From contig WTPW01000370.1 in assembly GCA_009809945.1 (NCBI GenBank), forward strand, positions 138,561 to 202,560: a stretch of 64,000 nt of DNA, given 5' to 3'. The position numbers and the translations under genes were made by a program. Positions 11,411-23,143 of this stretch are shown here, piece by piece. Position 1 is the stretch's first letter. Every line of letters begins with the position of its first letter. The stretch is from Gigaspora margarita (taxonomy: Eukaryota > Glomeromycota > Glomeromycetes > Diversisporales > Gigasporaceae). Under the pieces are notes generated by a model. That model was not told where the DNA came from. It ran no database searches and saw nothing but the letters and a program-made list of their open reading frames with translations.

Positions 11411-13186
11411 TTGTTAAATTTCATATAAGTGTAATTTATGAAATTTATATATATTTTTTAATTTCTTTATATTTTTATTTATACAAATGAGTGTTTATAA
11501 TATAAATAAATTATTAATGGTCATATGATTTTTATCACTTATTTATATAATTTTATCTTTTTAATTTTTCACTAATTGAGAAATAATTGTGTCATTTCAA
11601 AATTTAAGAACAATTATTGATAGATACTGCTTATATAGATCGTGGGTATGGGTAATAAAAAGTACTAACTAGTTAAAGAAATTCAATTTTGCCTATTCAT
11701 CTTGCCATATATGGAAAAGTCAGTGTAATAGTTAAATGTGTATGTGAACTAGATTGTATCGATTTTTGGATTAAGTCGTTCAATTTTTGTAGCTTGTGTT
11801 GCTTTTGAGCGTGAGATCTGCAGTCAAAATTTCCTTGCAATTCCGAGAAAGAAAAAATCTCATCCACCCATTTTTATATGATATATGATATTGATATTGA
11901 TATTGATATTGATATTGAAATTGTATAGTTATAGCTATCATCCTTATTACGCATTAGTGTTAGTTGTTAATTAGTTAAAAAATAAAAAAAATTTGATACA
12001 ACATCATTAACTTTTTAATTATATATGCAAGTATACATTAGCAATTTTAATTTTTGGTTTTTTTTCTTATCAGATTTTTTACTGAACAGATTAAAGGATA
12101 ATCAATGATCATCAAAGCCATAAATAAAATGATCGTAGTGAAAGTTTGATAATCATTTCTGTATTTGTATTACATTTGTATGATCATGGGCCATAATTGA
12201 CAACAATCTTCTAAAACACTCAACAAAATCATGAGGGCACATAGTTCTAAAACATAATATGAGATAGTACTATTGTAATCTAATATTGTGAAGATTAACA
12301 TTTAGCAAAACGATTTAATTATATCATTTCAAATCAGTTTTTGACCCAAATCATGATCAAAAATCTTTGAAAACCAATTTGTTCTTCAATAATTTCCATT
12401 CATGTGAAATTTTTGATAAAAATGTTGTTACTATACCAGGAACAGAGTGATATGCAATATTATGAAGTATATGGTTACTACAGCATTTTTAATGGCATAC
12501 ATCCACAAAAAATCTCATAACTAATTGAACAATGCATTAAGTACCTTAAAAATGTGAATTTTTACACTTAATCATCATGATATGCATCACCTAGTTCTAT
12601 ATTTATCTATTCTATGATAATTGTTTAACCAAATATCACTTTAATGGGTTTCTTGTCTTGATTAAAAGTGCATAATGATCACTATAAAAAAAAGTCTTTT
12701 TTTATTATTGTCTTTTGGAATTTCACTAACTAAATATGTTATAATGCATTATGTGTCACATCAGTATTTAATGTAGATAGATACAAATGGCGATTGAGGA
12801 AATTTCTATATAGAAAATTGTATATCCAGTATCGATGAGCTTGCCAGAGCAACCACACATCACGATCGCAGCTGTCATAGCATATGATCGATTGGTTAGC
12901 AGATCATGAAATCCAGTTTAAAATAAAATTATATAAAAAATCTTGAAATTATATTTTTTTGGGGTGCATTTTTTAAGGTTAGGGGTTTAATATTAGAGTT
13001 AGTTTTAAAAAAAAATTATAAATAAGTTGGTTTTAGAAGGCTAGCAGGTTAATTAAAAAATGTAGATTTAATTATGATCTGCAACTATTATAAATTAACC
13101 AAACGAGAACAACCCATTTCTAAATATAGATATATCATATGACCATGGGACTTATTTTCAGTATAAAGTGTTTATTAGAATTCCTA
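11411..13186. other. Non-coding, A+T-rich
   Basis: No gene. It holds an ATTGAT hexanucleotide run (about 11885-11920) and a second copy of the ATACCAGGAACAGAG motif with the GTATATGGTT follow-up (about 12433-12475). Near 12950-12995 a stretch in inverted orientation resembles the dispersed repeat at 45365 (GGGGTGCATTTTTT). The part around 12090-12190 resembles 27910-28020. Confidence 0.45.
11885..11920. repeat. (ATTGAT)n microsatellite
   Basis: About six perfect copies of a hexanucleotide, followed by one variant unit. Confidence 0.9.
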
Positions 13187-13425
13187 CAGGAGCATCCCCA
13201 AAATTCTGGGTCAGAATACTTCAGAATGCATCAGAATCATGGTCAGCTGGATCAGAATTGATTAATTTTGCCCCAAGATTATAAAAAATTTTACTAATAA
13301 ATCATATTCATTCATTAAGTAAAAAATGCCCAGCTGATAATTTAGCTATAGAATAAGCTAACAATTTTGGCTAAATGCTGACCTAGATCTGATGCATCTG
13401 ACCTGGAATTTTGGGGACCCTTCTG
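13187..13425. mobile_element. Small Tc1/mariner-type inverted-repeat element (TA target)
   Basis: The 239-bp element has ends CAGGAGCATCCCCAAAATTC and GGAATTTTGGGGACCCTTCTG, which are inverted repeats of each other with few changes. It is flanked by TA on both sides (13185-13186, 13426-13427). It has no coding capacity. The same family occurs at 44107-44511, sharing the inner motif with CAGCTGGGCATTTTTTACTT or its complement. Confidence 0.8.
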
Positions 13426-14254
13426 TAAAATTCATTTATCAGTAAGATGAAAAAATTTTAAAGTTTTAGCAAGGCTGAGTGAAGCGAGGCCATGAGATAT
13501 ACTATAGAATTAAATTTATTTGATTAAAGGTCAAATTATATCTATCATTGTCTTATTGAAATTCTGCAATTAGCTAAACTGTATAAAAAACTTCAAATTT
13601 TCTTGTATAAATCTCAAATTATTCCTGACGTAGTCATGTTTGGTGTCAGCAAAATCTTGCTTTTGAATGGGCGTATGATTTCATATACTAAATGAATTCT
13701 GAATTTTTAATTGACATGTGTTATTACTTGATTTTCGTGAAATGATCCAGGCATGAGACCACAACAACATAATAAACTACTAAATAATTATGTATTATAT
13801 AATTATTAATAATGACAATAAAAATTGCACATTTTATCAATGACAATATTAGTAATTGATCTTTTTTATTGATGTTTATAGATAGTTCTTTATTGTTCAT
13901 GCTTCAATTTTTTTTATCATTTATTCATTATATTTGAATCGATCTTTATTGCCATGTATTGCATATTTTTTCTTCAACTCTTTGTTGATTCACAAGAATA
14001 TGGCTTTGTGACTTGTTATAAAGAATTTCTAAATATACTAAAAAATTTTGATCCTCAGTGTAACCTGAAAATTAAGCTAATACAAAAATCAACTTTGTTT
14101 GGCTTAAAAAATAGCAAAATTTTATTAAGATCATGCCATATTATTGTCACATCATTTGTTATATCTCATTATTGGGTGGCGAAGCTGCCCACATATGCAA
14201 TTTCTAGTTTTATATTAGAATTTGGGGAAATTACTATGTTTTTTATTATATGCT
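13426..14254. other. Non-coding spacer
   Basis: No convincing gene. An open frame of 100 residues (13954-14256) ends in the foldback element that follows, has no recognisable motif and is probably chance. Confidence 0.5.
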
Positions 14255-14255
14255 G

Positions 14256-14623
14256 AAATCTGACAACCGTGACTATGGTAAGTAATTTTTTTATTAAGTT
14301 AACAGCTCAAGTCAATTAATTGATAGTTGTAGAGCTCACCGAACACATCTAATAGTAGTTAGATCATTCAAATCAGCCCAATATATGCTGAGATATTGCT
14401 AAAAAACAATTGGCCGACTATATAAAATTTCTAGTTTTGTTTACATAAAATTTTATATAGTCAGCCAATTATTTTTTAGTGATATATCAGTGTACACTAG
14501 ACCAATTTGAATGGTATAACCATTATTAGATGCGTCTTAGTGAGCTCTACAACTTTCAATTAATTGACCTGAGCTGTTAACATAATAAAAAAATCACTTA
14601 TCATAGTCACGGTTTTCAGATTT
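14256..14623. mobile_element. Foldback element, ~368 bp
   Basis: The two halves are near-complementary over almost the full length: the left end AAATCTGACAACCGTGACTA pairs with the right end TAGTCACGGTTTTCAGATTT. The arms meet near 14440 at the TATAAAATTTCTAG / AAAATTTTATATAG centre. It is a typical short hairpin-type MITE with no coding content. Confidence 0.85.
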
Positions 14624-14689
14624 ATATTGTACTTATCCCCATTGTCCCAATATAGTAATAGTGTCGATCTTATTTGATAATCTTTTATT

Positions 14690-16855
14690 TTACCATAATA
14701 CAACCTTGCCACAACTAGCTTTACTACAACAGACTATTAGAATATTTGCACTTGATCTCAATAAAATCATTTGCAATCTTTAAAAGATTCTCTATCGTTA
14801 ACACATATTCAGGTAAATCTTTTAACTTGTGCATTTTTCTTCTTGCAAGTTGTTCCAGTTGTTCTAATAACATGTTAATTTTCATTTTATAATAGTCATT
14901 CAATTCAACACTTGACTTTTTAATAAATTTTTAACATTACCTGGTACTTTATTTTTTTTGATAAAGAGCACATATAGGATCTGGCATTTGCTACAAAAAC
15001 ACAACAATAAGATGATTAGAATCATTCTAATGGACTATTTTTCCAAGTCGTGCTGCATCAACTTCTTGATTATTTTAATTTTTAATTATTTCTTTTTGCA
15101 TATCCTTATCCATGATCGCTCGGGTGGCAAATTCTTTAGAGCAAGTGACCAATATTTCAAAAATTAGTGAACGAATATTTGTTTCTTGAATCATTACATG
15201 TAATTGTTCAACTTGAAAAAAAGAACTAGCAAACAATCAAACTAATTGATCGCCTAATATATTAACAAAATTTTCAAGAATTGGTAAGAAAAGACATTAT
15301 CTAATTGGTCTTCTGAAAAAACAATGTTTCAATAATTCTCAATAACATTAGTCTGGTAATGTTGTTTTTATTGCCTTATTTCTAATAAAATGAATATTTG
15401 AGTTATCAAGTGTGCCACGAGAATGCACATCCATATAATGTGAAATAATTTGAATTGGACTATTCAAGTGGTGAGATACTTTAAAATTTTCAAATTTCAT
15501 TCATATGTTGTCTGCGTATGTATTTAATTAAAGATGTGATTTCAATAAATATTAAAGTTTGAGGAAAATGTACTACATCCAATTCATTAGAAAATATACC
15601 AAGCGTCAATAATTCGAACAAAAAGAAATTAATTTCATGCGAATAAGTTATAAGAGTAATATCACGGGGTAAACTTTCAAAGGTATTCAATTTACAATTA
15701 GCCATTGCTGAACTAGTGTCTCAAAATTAATATTATCACTGATTAAAAAAGTATGTGGAGCTTTTCTTGACTTAAAACTTGAACCTTTATTCCATTGTGT
15801 TTTATTCTGTCCAGACATATTTGAAGTCACGCATGTAGCATGATCACAAATTTCAGAGCATAAAATTTTTATAGACTCTGAATCAAGACCATTAGTAGGG
15901 TGAATATTTTTAGCAATTTGATCTAAGATATGATGATCTATAGCCTTTTTTCAAGTACAAACAAAAATAAAAGATAATTTTCTTCTTTTTGAAACATGCG
16001 AATCAATTTAACAAGATTATATTTAATTTTGAAATCTATGTATTCGACATTGGCAATACAAAATAAATAGCCTTTGTAGCCATTTTTCGTGGCAATAAAT
16101 GAATGTTTTATTAAAAGAGAAATTTTTTCTGAAGTAGTTGTGCTTCGACAAATTAGAATTTGCTATGGTTCAAGAAAAAATTGATGATTGGTAAAAAAGT
16201 GACATTCTGCAATAAATATTTTTCCTTTAAAAACTGTATCAGCAATAACTAGTTCAACTTCATCAGGAATGGATCGAATTCGTTGTGGAATATCAGTAAA
16301 AATGGTATAAATACTTCACCAATTTTGCAAAATATCAGTAAAAAATCAGCTTCTTTTTGAAAAATCAGTTATTATCCAGTCCAGTTGGAAAAAAAGGTAA
16401 GTTAGCTTTGTCATTAGCAAACTGAACAAGATTCTGACAATTTCTTGATTTGATGCATGGAAATTATTATATAAATCATCATACGAATAATCAATGCTTC
16501 TGAAAAAATCATAAAAGGCCAGAATATGATGTGCGGAAAAGAAGGTTAAATAATAGTGTTCGTTTTGCTCCTGATCAACTGTTTTTCCCCATCTTTCTAT
16601 ACATATATTAGTTAATTCATCCAACAAGTTTTGTAAGTCGAGGGTCCCGTGAGCTTCTATGCGCATCTTTTGATAAAGAAAATGAGCATATTTAATCAAT
16701 CTTGATGTGCTAAATCAACTTGCATAACAAAATTGTTTCAATAGCATGTTAATATCTTCAGTGCTATCATCATCAACTGAATAATCAATGGAAGCTCTAG
16801 ATTTTCCAATCAAGAGAGCACAACCGCAAATTGCGTAATTCCATTATATAAGATG
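14690..16855 (-). pseudogene. RNF213-like relic, fragment 2
   Basis: Minus-strand translation with breaks gives ICGCALLIGKSRASIDYS, LIKYAHFLYQKMRIEAHGTL, LQNLLDELTNICIERWGKTV, EHYYLTFFSAHHILAFYDFF, RIRSIPDEVELVIADTVFKG, TTSEKISLLIKHSFIATKNG, YKGYLFCIANVEYIDF and HHILDQIAKNIHPTNGLDSE. Then follow LPRDITLITYSHEINFFLFE, LPQTLIFIEITSLIKYIRRQ, FEILVTCSKEFATRAI, QMPDPICALYQK and LLEQLEQLARRKMHKLKDLP. It ends in a Walker-A-like ANILIVCCSKASCGK (14703-14749) followed by a GTTGTA donor. From memory these are the long pre-AAA region of glomeromycotan RNF213-like proteins. Two longer open pieces (16346-16699 and 15490-15705) survive; the rest has stops and frameshifts. It continues fragment 1 (18735-19230) and precedes fragment 3 (3330-4583). 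Confidence 0.72.
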
Positions 16856-17340
16856 CTATAACACGAGGTGCATTGTTATATTAATGTTAATGTAAGTTCA
16901 CATGAGTTCAATAGTTTGTTATGTTTAAATATATAGAGACCAATTGTTGCAGCATTTTAATTCATTCCTTGTCACAGATCATAATGAAATCGGTGTTACA
17001 CTTGAAAATACCCTCACAATAACATATGAAATTGATCGTTATCGACTTCCTTTAATGCTGATTTTATGAAATCACCGATCATTCATACACGATCATGCGC
17101 ATAATCTGGATGATCACGGGATAGACATTCGGAATCCTAAATTCATGCCCACTCATTTTATTTTTCTCTTTTTACTCATAATATTTTCATAATAATTCTT
17201 TTTGTTCTTTTTAATTCATAATCGATTAGAGAAGATAGTCTGTAAAATAGAATAAAATAGTCATTAGTAGTGTAGATTGTAACCTATAATTCATGTATAT
17301 AAACCCACTCTTTTTGCCTCTGTAGCAAAGTGGATTTGGT

Positions 17341-17676
17341 TAGGGATGCACCAGTCCGGTCCGGTCCGTCCTGGTCCTAGTAGACTGTTATCATAGTATT
17401 TTCGGTCCTGGTCCCAGTCTGTCCGCGGTCCCATAACGGTCCTTAATGAATAAATCTTATTGGTCATAAATGACGTAATTACTTATTGTCAGATGTAAAC
17501 AAACATTACATGAACTGTGTTACACCTGATCAAGCAATTTGATTGGGTGATATGAATATCACAGTTTGTTTACAAGGACCGGTCCAGGACCAGTCCCAAA
17601 CTGGGACTGATAAGACCGTGAGACCGTTGAAAAGACCGGCCCTGGACCGGTCTTTTTCAGGACTGGTGCATCCCTA
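17341..17676. mobile_element. hAT-type MITE with 8-bp target duplication
   Basis: The 336-bp element has perfect ends TAGGGATGCACCAGTCC and GGACTGGTGCATCCCTA. It is flanked by an exact 8-bp repeat GATTTGGT (17333-17340 and 17677-17684). The interior near both ends has clustered GGTCC/GGACC motifs (GTCCGGTCCGGTCC, GACCGGTCCAGGACC), which would form secondary structure and may be subterminal binding sites. No coding frame. The intact duplication and good ends suggest a fairly recent insertion. Confidence 0.92.
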
Positions 17677-18159
17677 GATTTGGTTTACCCTTTTATTCAT
17701 TTAGTTTGAATTGAATTCTCTCTTGTAATCCTTATTTCCCACTGAATAATAAAGTCTTTGTACATGTCCTCATACATGTTATAAATTACACTTTATTTTC
17801 TTAGTAGAATCTTATAGTTTAGTTAAGAGAAACTGTGTCTATTATTGTTATTTATTGTTTGTAGCAAAGTAACTAACCTCTTATATCTTCATATATAAGT
17901 GTGTTGCTGCCTCTTCATAAAAGCCTTATTTAATCCTCTCTGTTAAGTCATACACTGACATTATTATTAGCCTACCATATCACTATAGTTGTAGTCTTCA
18001 TACTATAAACTATCTGTCTCTTGAATTCTTTTGAGAGGTGAATTCCAAGTGTGACATCGGATTAAAATGAATTATGGGTTTCTATTTAACCTACTAAAAA
18101 CCACTTATACTAGTTTAATATAAACTCTACTCTAAAGCTAACCTCTTACCTTACTTAAC

Positions 18160-18250
18160 CCTATAAAATGCCCCAGATTTTTATTTTTCGGTGGCTTGTC
18201 AATTTTTTTATACTACACATGTTTCATTTTAATCTAATCTGTCACATTCT
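18160..18250 (+). repeat. Dispersed repeat (copy 1 of a family also at 45365)
   Basis: AACCCTATAAAATGC, TATTTTTCGGTGGCTTGTC and CATGTTTCATTTTAATCTAAT occur in the same order, slightly changed, at 45365-45470, and partly inverted near 12950-12995. The nature of the source element is unknown. Confidence 0.6.
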
Positions 18251-18557
18251 TTAGTAATACATATTTTGTAAAGCCAGATAAAGAGAACCACAGGAACTTA
18301 TGTTTTCTGCATGCGAAGGATTTTTTTTATGATACTTCAGACAAGCATTTTAAAAATGGAGTGGTTGATAATTGTGTAGCATTTTTATTTAGCGGATTCA
18401 ATGCTTTGTTGACTTCAATTAAGCGGCTACAGTGTTCTCCTGTAATAGCTTGGTATCCGATTGATCAATGACAGCTGATTATATTATAGATAAATGAACA
18501 TATAATGAGTAATGTTCAGTTCCTTTGTACCTGACTATTACGTAAAAGCTAGAATGC

Positions 18558-18722
18558 GAAATCCTGAAAATCATTATCGTTATCATAATAATTCAATAAT
18601 CTAATAATCATTTTAATAGCACTATGTTAATAGTTAATATTAATTCTAAAAAATTTGTACAATTATTATGATAATTTTAATTATTATTGTATTAAGAATT
18701 TTCAATATTCAGGATTTCAAAT
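18558..18722. mobile_element. Short inverted-repeat element
   Basis: The ends GAAATCCTGAAAAT and ATATTCAGGATTTC are inverted copies. The ~165-bp interior is A+T-rich and rich in ATAATAATT-like words that pair across the middle. No clear target duplication. Confidence 0.6.
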
Positions 18723-18734
18723 TGTAGTCTTAAT

Positions 18735-19230
18735 TAATACATGACACTGTGAATAAATATTTACCATTGATAAGATTTGTTAGATCTCTCTCGATTAAAT
18801 TTTCAAACAAATACTTAATAAATTCATCAGCGGAATTAAGTTCTTTAACCAAAGACCAAGTACATTCATTGAGTTAATTAAAATTTCTATCAGATTTTGA
18901 AAAATATCGGACAACATTTTCATCTTTTTTCCAATATTTTAACTGCCCAACTTTTATCTGTGTCCTTTACTCTAAATCGGGTAAGAACTTGCGAAAGACG
19001 TTTAAGGCGTTCGATGTAAGATGAAATAAGAGCCAAATATTCAATAGAAGCAATTAGATCATTTTAGTTTTGACGCAGTCGGCACAATGACTTTTTATCA
19101 GCCATTATTTCAAGTTCATGCTTAACTTGTTCCTTAGTAATATCTTTCCAAAATATTCGCGCCTCAAAATAATTAATATTATGCCAATCTTTATAACTAT
19201 CGCAAATCTTTTGATATTGTTCGATCTAAT
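18735..19230 (-). pseudogene. RNF213-like relic, fragment 1 (most N-terminal seen)
   Basis: Minus-strand reading gives QYQKICDSYKDWHNINYFEA, FWKDITKEQVKHELEIMADK, LIASIEYLALISSYIERLKR, LSQVLTRFRVKDTDKSWAVK, and after frame changes a LIKELSSADEFIKYLFENL-like stretch. From memory these are the segment that lies upstream of fragment 2 in glomeromycotan RNF213-like proteins. Frame breaks are present. Upstream it ends abruptly at about 19230 in a TGACGAA-rich block, so the true N-terminus is missing. Confidence 0.65.
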
Positions 19231-19545
19231 GGAGTCTGAACAAATGACGAATAGCTTCGTCTAGACGGATGACGAAATCATTTAGTCAGACAACTTCAAT
19301 TTTACGAATGACGAATGACGAAACTCGTGACGAATGACGAACACTCATGACGAAACGAACTTTTATATGACAAATGTAAGCAAATTTAAAAACAAGTGCT
19401 TTATCCTTCAGATGCCATTGAAAACTAGTTAATGGAAAATAATTAGCCCATGCGAATTTTTTTTTTTGACATTATCCGAAATTATCCGATGATTTACATT
19501 ACTCACCCGGAGATATCCGATCGGTCTGACGAAGAAGAGAGACGA
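19222..19545. repeat. TGACGAA-rich repeat block
   Basis: Some ten copies of (A)TGACGAA or close variants (GACGAAAC, AGACGGATGACGAA) lie in 19240-19370, and a few more near 19530-19550. It truncates the RNF213-like fragment. It may be an end-repeat cluster of an unidentified element; no inverted ends could be settled by eye. Confidence 0.55.
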
Positions 19546-22500
19546 AACTTTATGCGTATTAATATAAGAAAATTATTATATATGATTAATATAAAAGGAC
19601 AGGGTGAAACCTGAGTTGTGTAATAGTGAATTCGCTTTGTAGATCGAGTTAGGGTGAAAAAAAATCTAATAGGAGGACCAACCTAATTCGAATCAATTGC
19701 CCGGAAAACTAATTTATACAGCTCAAAGTACTTTTTAAATTGCAACATTTCACCGTTTTACTTATTAATTTTTTTTTTTTAATCGTTAGGCTGAGAAAGA
19801 CGCTGACTTCAGTGTACAAAATAATCACAAAATGATACAAAAACAAAAGATTTACTTAGAACCGAAGTGCCTATGTGTATATTACGTTTTGCCAAGCAAG
19901 TAATCAATAAAAAGTAATCAGGGATGTTATTGCCGAAAGTCAAACTAACAATGCTTTTTTCAAGCCTTAAACGAGTCTTTTGCCTTACCTAGAAAAAAAA
20001 ATATACTATAATCTATTGGGCTGTGCGAAATTATACTGAAAAATGAAGGTATCAAAAAATGTTTCATTTAAAATTATTTCATTACGTTAGATTTAAATGA
20101 ATTTTTATTACTAACTGTTTAATTTAAATAGGTATAAGTTTTATTAATCGATGTTTTGGTTTTAATGTTGAAACTTGATCTGTTCTAGCAGTGTATTTTG
20201 GATTTATCAACTCTAAAGTTTCAGTTATATGTAACTTGTAAATTTTTAATGAGATTGGGTTTATTAGTAATAAGCATCGCATTTACCCACTTTATGCAAA
20301 TCTACCTATTCCCTAAACATACATAATATGTTTTTTTATTTATATTTAAACTTCTTTATGTGAAGCTTTTTGTCGTTTCTAGTAATATTACCGTGCTAAA
20401 AAACAATAAACCTTTTTTAAAAATTATGTATTTGATTGTTGTCCTCCTATGAAGTAAAAGTAAAATCCGGTCGGATTGTTGTAAAATTTATATGATCATC
20501 ATTACGATTTTTACTGTTTTTTACTTAGACCAGATTAATTTAGATAATAGTATATAAATCATATTTTAATCGCTTCCAGTAGTTCAAGTAATAATGAGCA
20601 TAAGAATTTTCTCTTACTAATTATTTGCTTTATGTATTTTATGGCTGCCGTGGCACAAAAGAAACTTTGATTAAAGGTAGTGGAACAAAACTTATACAGG
20701 TGTTTATATCACTTATTTACTCGGACAGTTTAATGGTTATAGATTAACGATAATGTCTGTTATCCATAAGTAATTGTCAATTTCTAAGATCATTGCGCAA
20801 ATTTACATAGTTTTCTTGGATAAAAAAGTTTATTTGGGCGATATCTCCATAAATTATATGCTATCCCTTCCTAATGAACTAAGTAAAAGGCAATATAGAT
20901 TAACATTTACTAATTATTTACTTATTGACTTCAACAACTGTTATCCCTTAATCTGAAGATTATTTCCAGAAAAATTTGCCTGGAAAATTTTTACAGTGGT
21001 AAATTATTATTTTTTTAATAAAAAATAATGCTTCAAAAGTCTTATTTATTTTAAATTCTAATAAGAAAAGCCTTGAGTACGCGCAAAAAATTTAAAATTA
21101 TCCATCCAAATTTTTTATTTGTACAGTGTTTATACATCATACATATACAGTATTATAACAGCAATTGATAAACATAATCAATGATTCTAAACATTTTTAA
21201 CTTTTAATTTTTTTTGTCACCTTGACAATTTATATGTGTACTTTTAAGATGATATAAATAAATAAAAACTAATTTAAAAGCTAAAAAAAAATTGGCTTTT
21301 TCATGATTAATATTTGTGATTTTATTTTCTTTACAATTTTACTGAAGTATTTGTATGCATTTAATTAATATTTGACATAAAAACTGTAGCTTCATGTAGT
21401 TTCAAAGTTCAGGTTTAAATTTTTAGTTAACTTTTATTTTAATGCCTTTATTGTTTTTTATCTTATTAAAAACATTTTTTTATTCTAATATTGCATTGTT
21501 TGAGCCTATGCCAGTAGAAGATTAATAATACAGTTAATAGATCTGTTAATTTAATAAAGATATGATCAGTGAACAAGATACAGTAGTTAATCAAAGATAA
21601 ATAAATAATAAGCTTGAACTATTTATTCAAAATCATAATAACAAGCTTGTTATATTAAATATATGCGTAATAAATTTAAAAATATAATATGCAAATAAAA
21701 AAAAAACTTAAAACTTTATCCAACTTTGAAGTCCTGGTTAGAATAAATGAATATACAAACTTTAAAGATTATTTTTTATTTTTAGAGTAAAATTTCTAAA
21801 GCAGTATAGTCTTAGCGGGCTGAGAACAGGAACAAAGGAGAATCACAATTTTAATTCTGCGACACATAGTTGAACTTTGCATTTGGTACTCTATAGATTA
21901 TTTTGTAGTAAATTATTATAATTGGTGCGTTAAGAAATACATTTAAAAGAAAAAAATTATAGAATAGTATAAAATAAAATAAAAAAATAATATAAAGATA
22001 ATTTAATCCATAACAATACAAAAAAATTTTTTTTCTTATTAACTCGCAATAAATAAATAAATAGATTAAAAAAAACTATATGAAAAATTATCTACAGAAC
22101 AATGGAATAAAATAAATAAAATTAACAATCGAACAATAGAATGCAAACACTATGGATAAAAATTTTATGAAAAATTATACCAGGAATGATGTTATGTATT
22201 TTGTTGTGGTGTCTGTAAACAAAATCACCATGTGAAGCGGTCACAAGTGATCTTTTAAGTGCAAAAATTCACGTTATATTCCGTCCGATTATAAACCAAT
22301 CGGACTGACTCTCACAGATTTGTGTATTTTGATATCGTGTAAAGCATCATAGTAATCATATAATTTAGTTGGTTTAAAAATAGGTAAATGGATTGGAGGT
22401 GGTCTTATCTATAAAGGCCAAGTGTCCAAAAAAGAAAAAAAACTTTTGGTACTGTATTGATTAATGATCCAAAATATAAATCTTTGAACAAATTTTAGTT

Positions 22501-23140
22501 TATATCGTCATGTTAATATAATCGTGATTTAGTCGTATTTTTATAATTCATTACGTAGAATTAGGTAACCTGATTATAATATCTGATGTGAGTAAAATAT
22601 TATTTGAGCTGATGCGATGCCTATGTTACTGTATGTAGCTCATTTTAGTGTTATTATTTGATTGTGAATGTACGAGCATTCTATACTCATGCTAAGTATT
22701 ATTTTACTTTGAGGCTGTAAATTTCCGCATTAAACTTCATATAATAATTTTAAGTAATATAACTTATAACACAGATTTACTTTCAAATCATTAATAATGT
22801 AATGAATATCTTCACAAAAGACATTTAAACAAACTGGTCTTTGCATATGCTCAGGCTTGTTTGAAAAATTTAATTATTATATTTAAGATTTTCTATATAC
22901 CAGAATGTTTCTTTATTAACTCTTGTTATTTGTTTAAAATTAAAATCATCATATTGAAATAAAAGAACTTGAAAAAAAACCATTAGACTTGATAATTTTA
23001 TTACGCAGGATAATATATCGACCCAAAGAAAGATTATGTTCCAATTTAGGATTTATAGATCATTGATCTCAAAATAAATATGCCACTAATTTAATTCAAA
23101 ATTAGAAATCTGCATCAATAGTTCTGAATTACCCTTGATA
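19546..23140. other. 3.6-kb gene-free A+T-rich region
   Basis: No gene, RNA gene or clear element. The 60-residue frame at 20774-20956 has no motif. Minor items: hairpin GTCCGATT...AATCGGAC at 22283-22305, and a CCAGGAAT word at 22183 resembling the repeated CCAGGAAC motif. Confidence 0.5.
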
Positions 23141-23143
23141 ACG

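Larger units (their letters stand above)
4584..14702. other. ~10-kb non-coding block splitting the RNF213-like relic at a Walker A intron
   Basis: On the minus strand the upstream fragment ends in a Walker-A-like ASCGK followed by GTTGTA. The downstream fragment begins with TSLI directly after a TCCAG acceptor. The family motif is GxxGCGK-TSL, so both ends meet at one intron position. Near the block's ends an almost identical 17-mer occurs in inverted orientation (ATAAGATCGGCACTATT at 4653-4669; its complement with one change at 14657-14673). Inside are a tandem duplication, a hAT-type insertion, repeat arrays, TA-flanked small elements and a foldback element, listed separately. No gene is seen in it. 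Confidence 0.6.
16856..18734. other. Insertion-rich spacer between RNF213-like fragments 1 and 2
   Basis: About 1.9 kb with no gene. It contains the hAT-type MITE at 17341-17676, a stretch with promoter and poly-A-like signals around it (TATATAAACCC near 17297, AATAAAGTC near 17747) that could be part of an old LTR-like sequence, a dispersed repeat at 18160-18250 and the short inverted-repeat element at 18558-18722. Removing it would rejoin the two RNF213-like fragments, so it is probably a series of insertions. Confidence 0.5.

Noticed and set aside
13954-14256. 100-residue frame
   Set aside because: Its stop lies at the edge of the foldback element at 14256-14623, and it shows no motif.
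17200-18070. Complete LTR element
   Set aside because: There are TATA-like and AATAAA-like signals, but no second LTR, no internal genes and no clear ends. It is kept only as a remark in the spacer entry.
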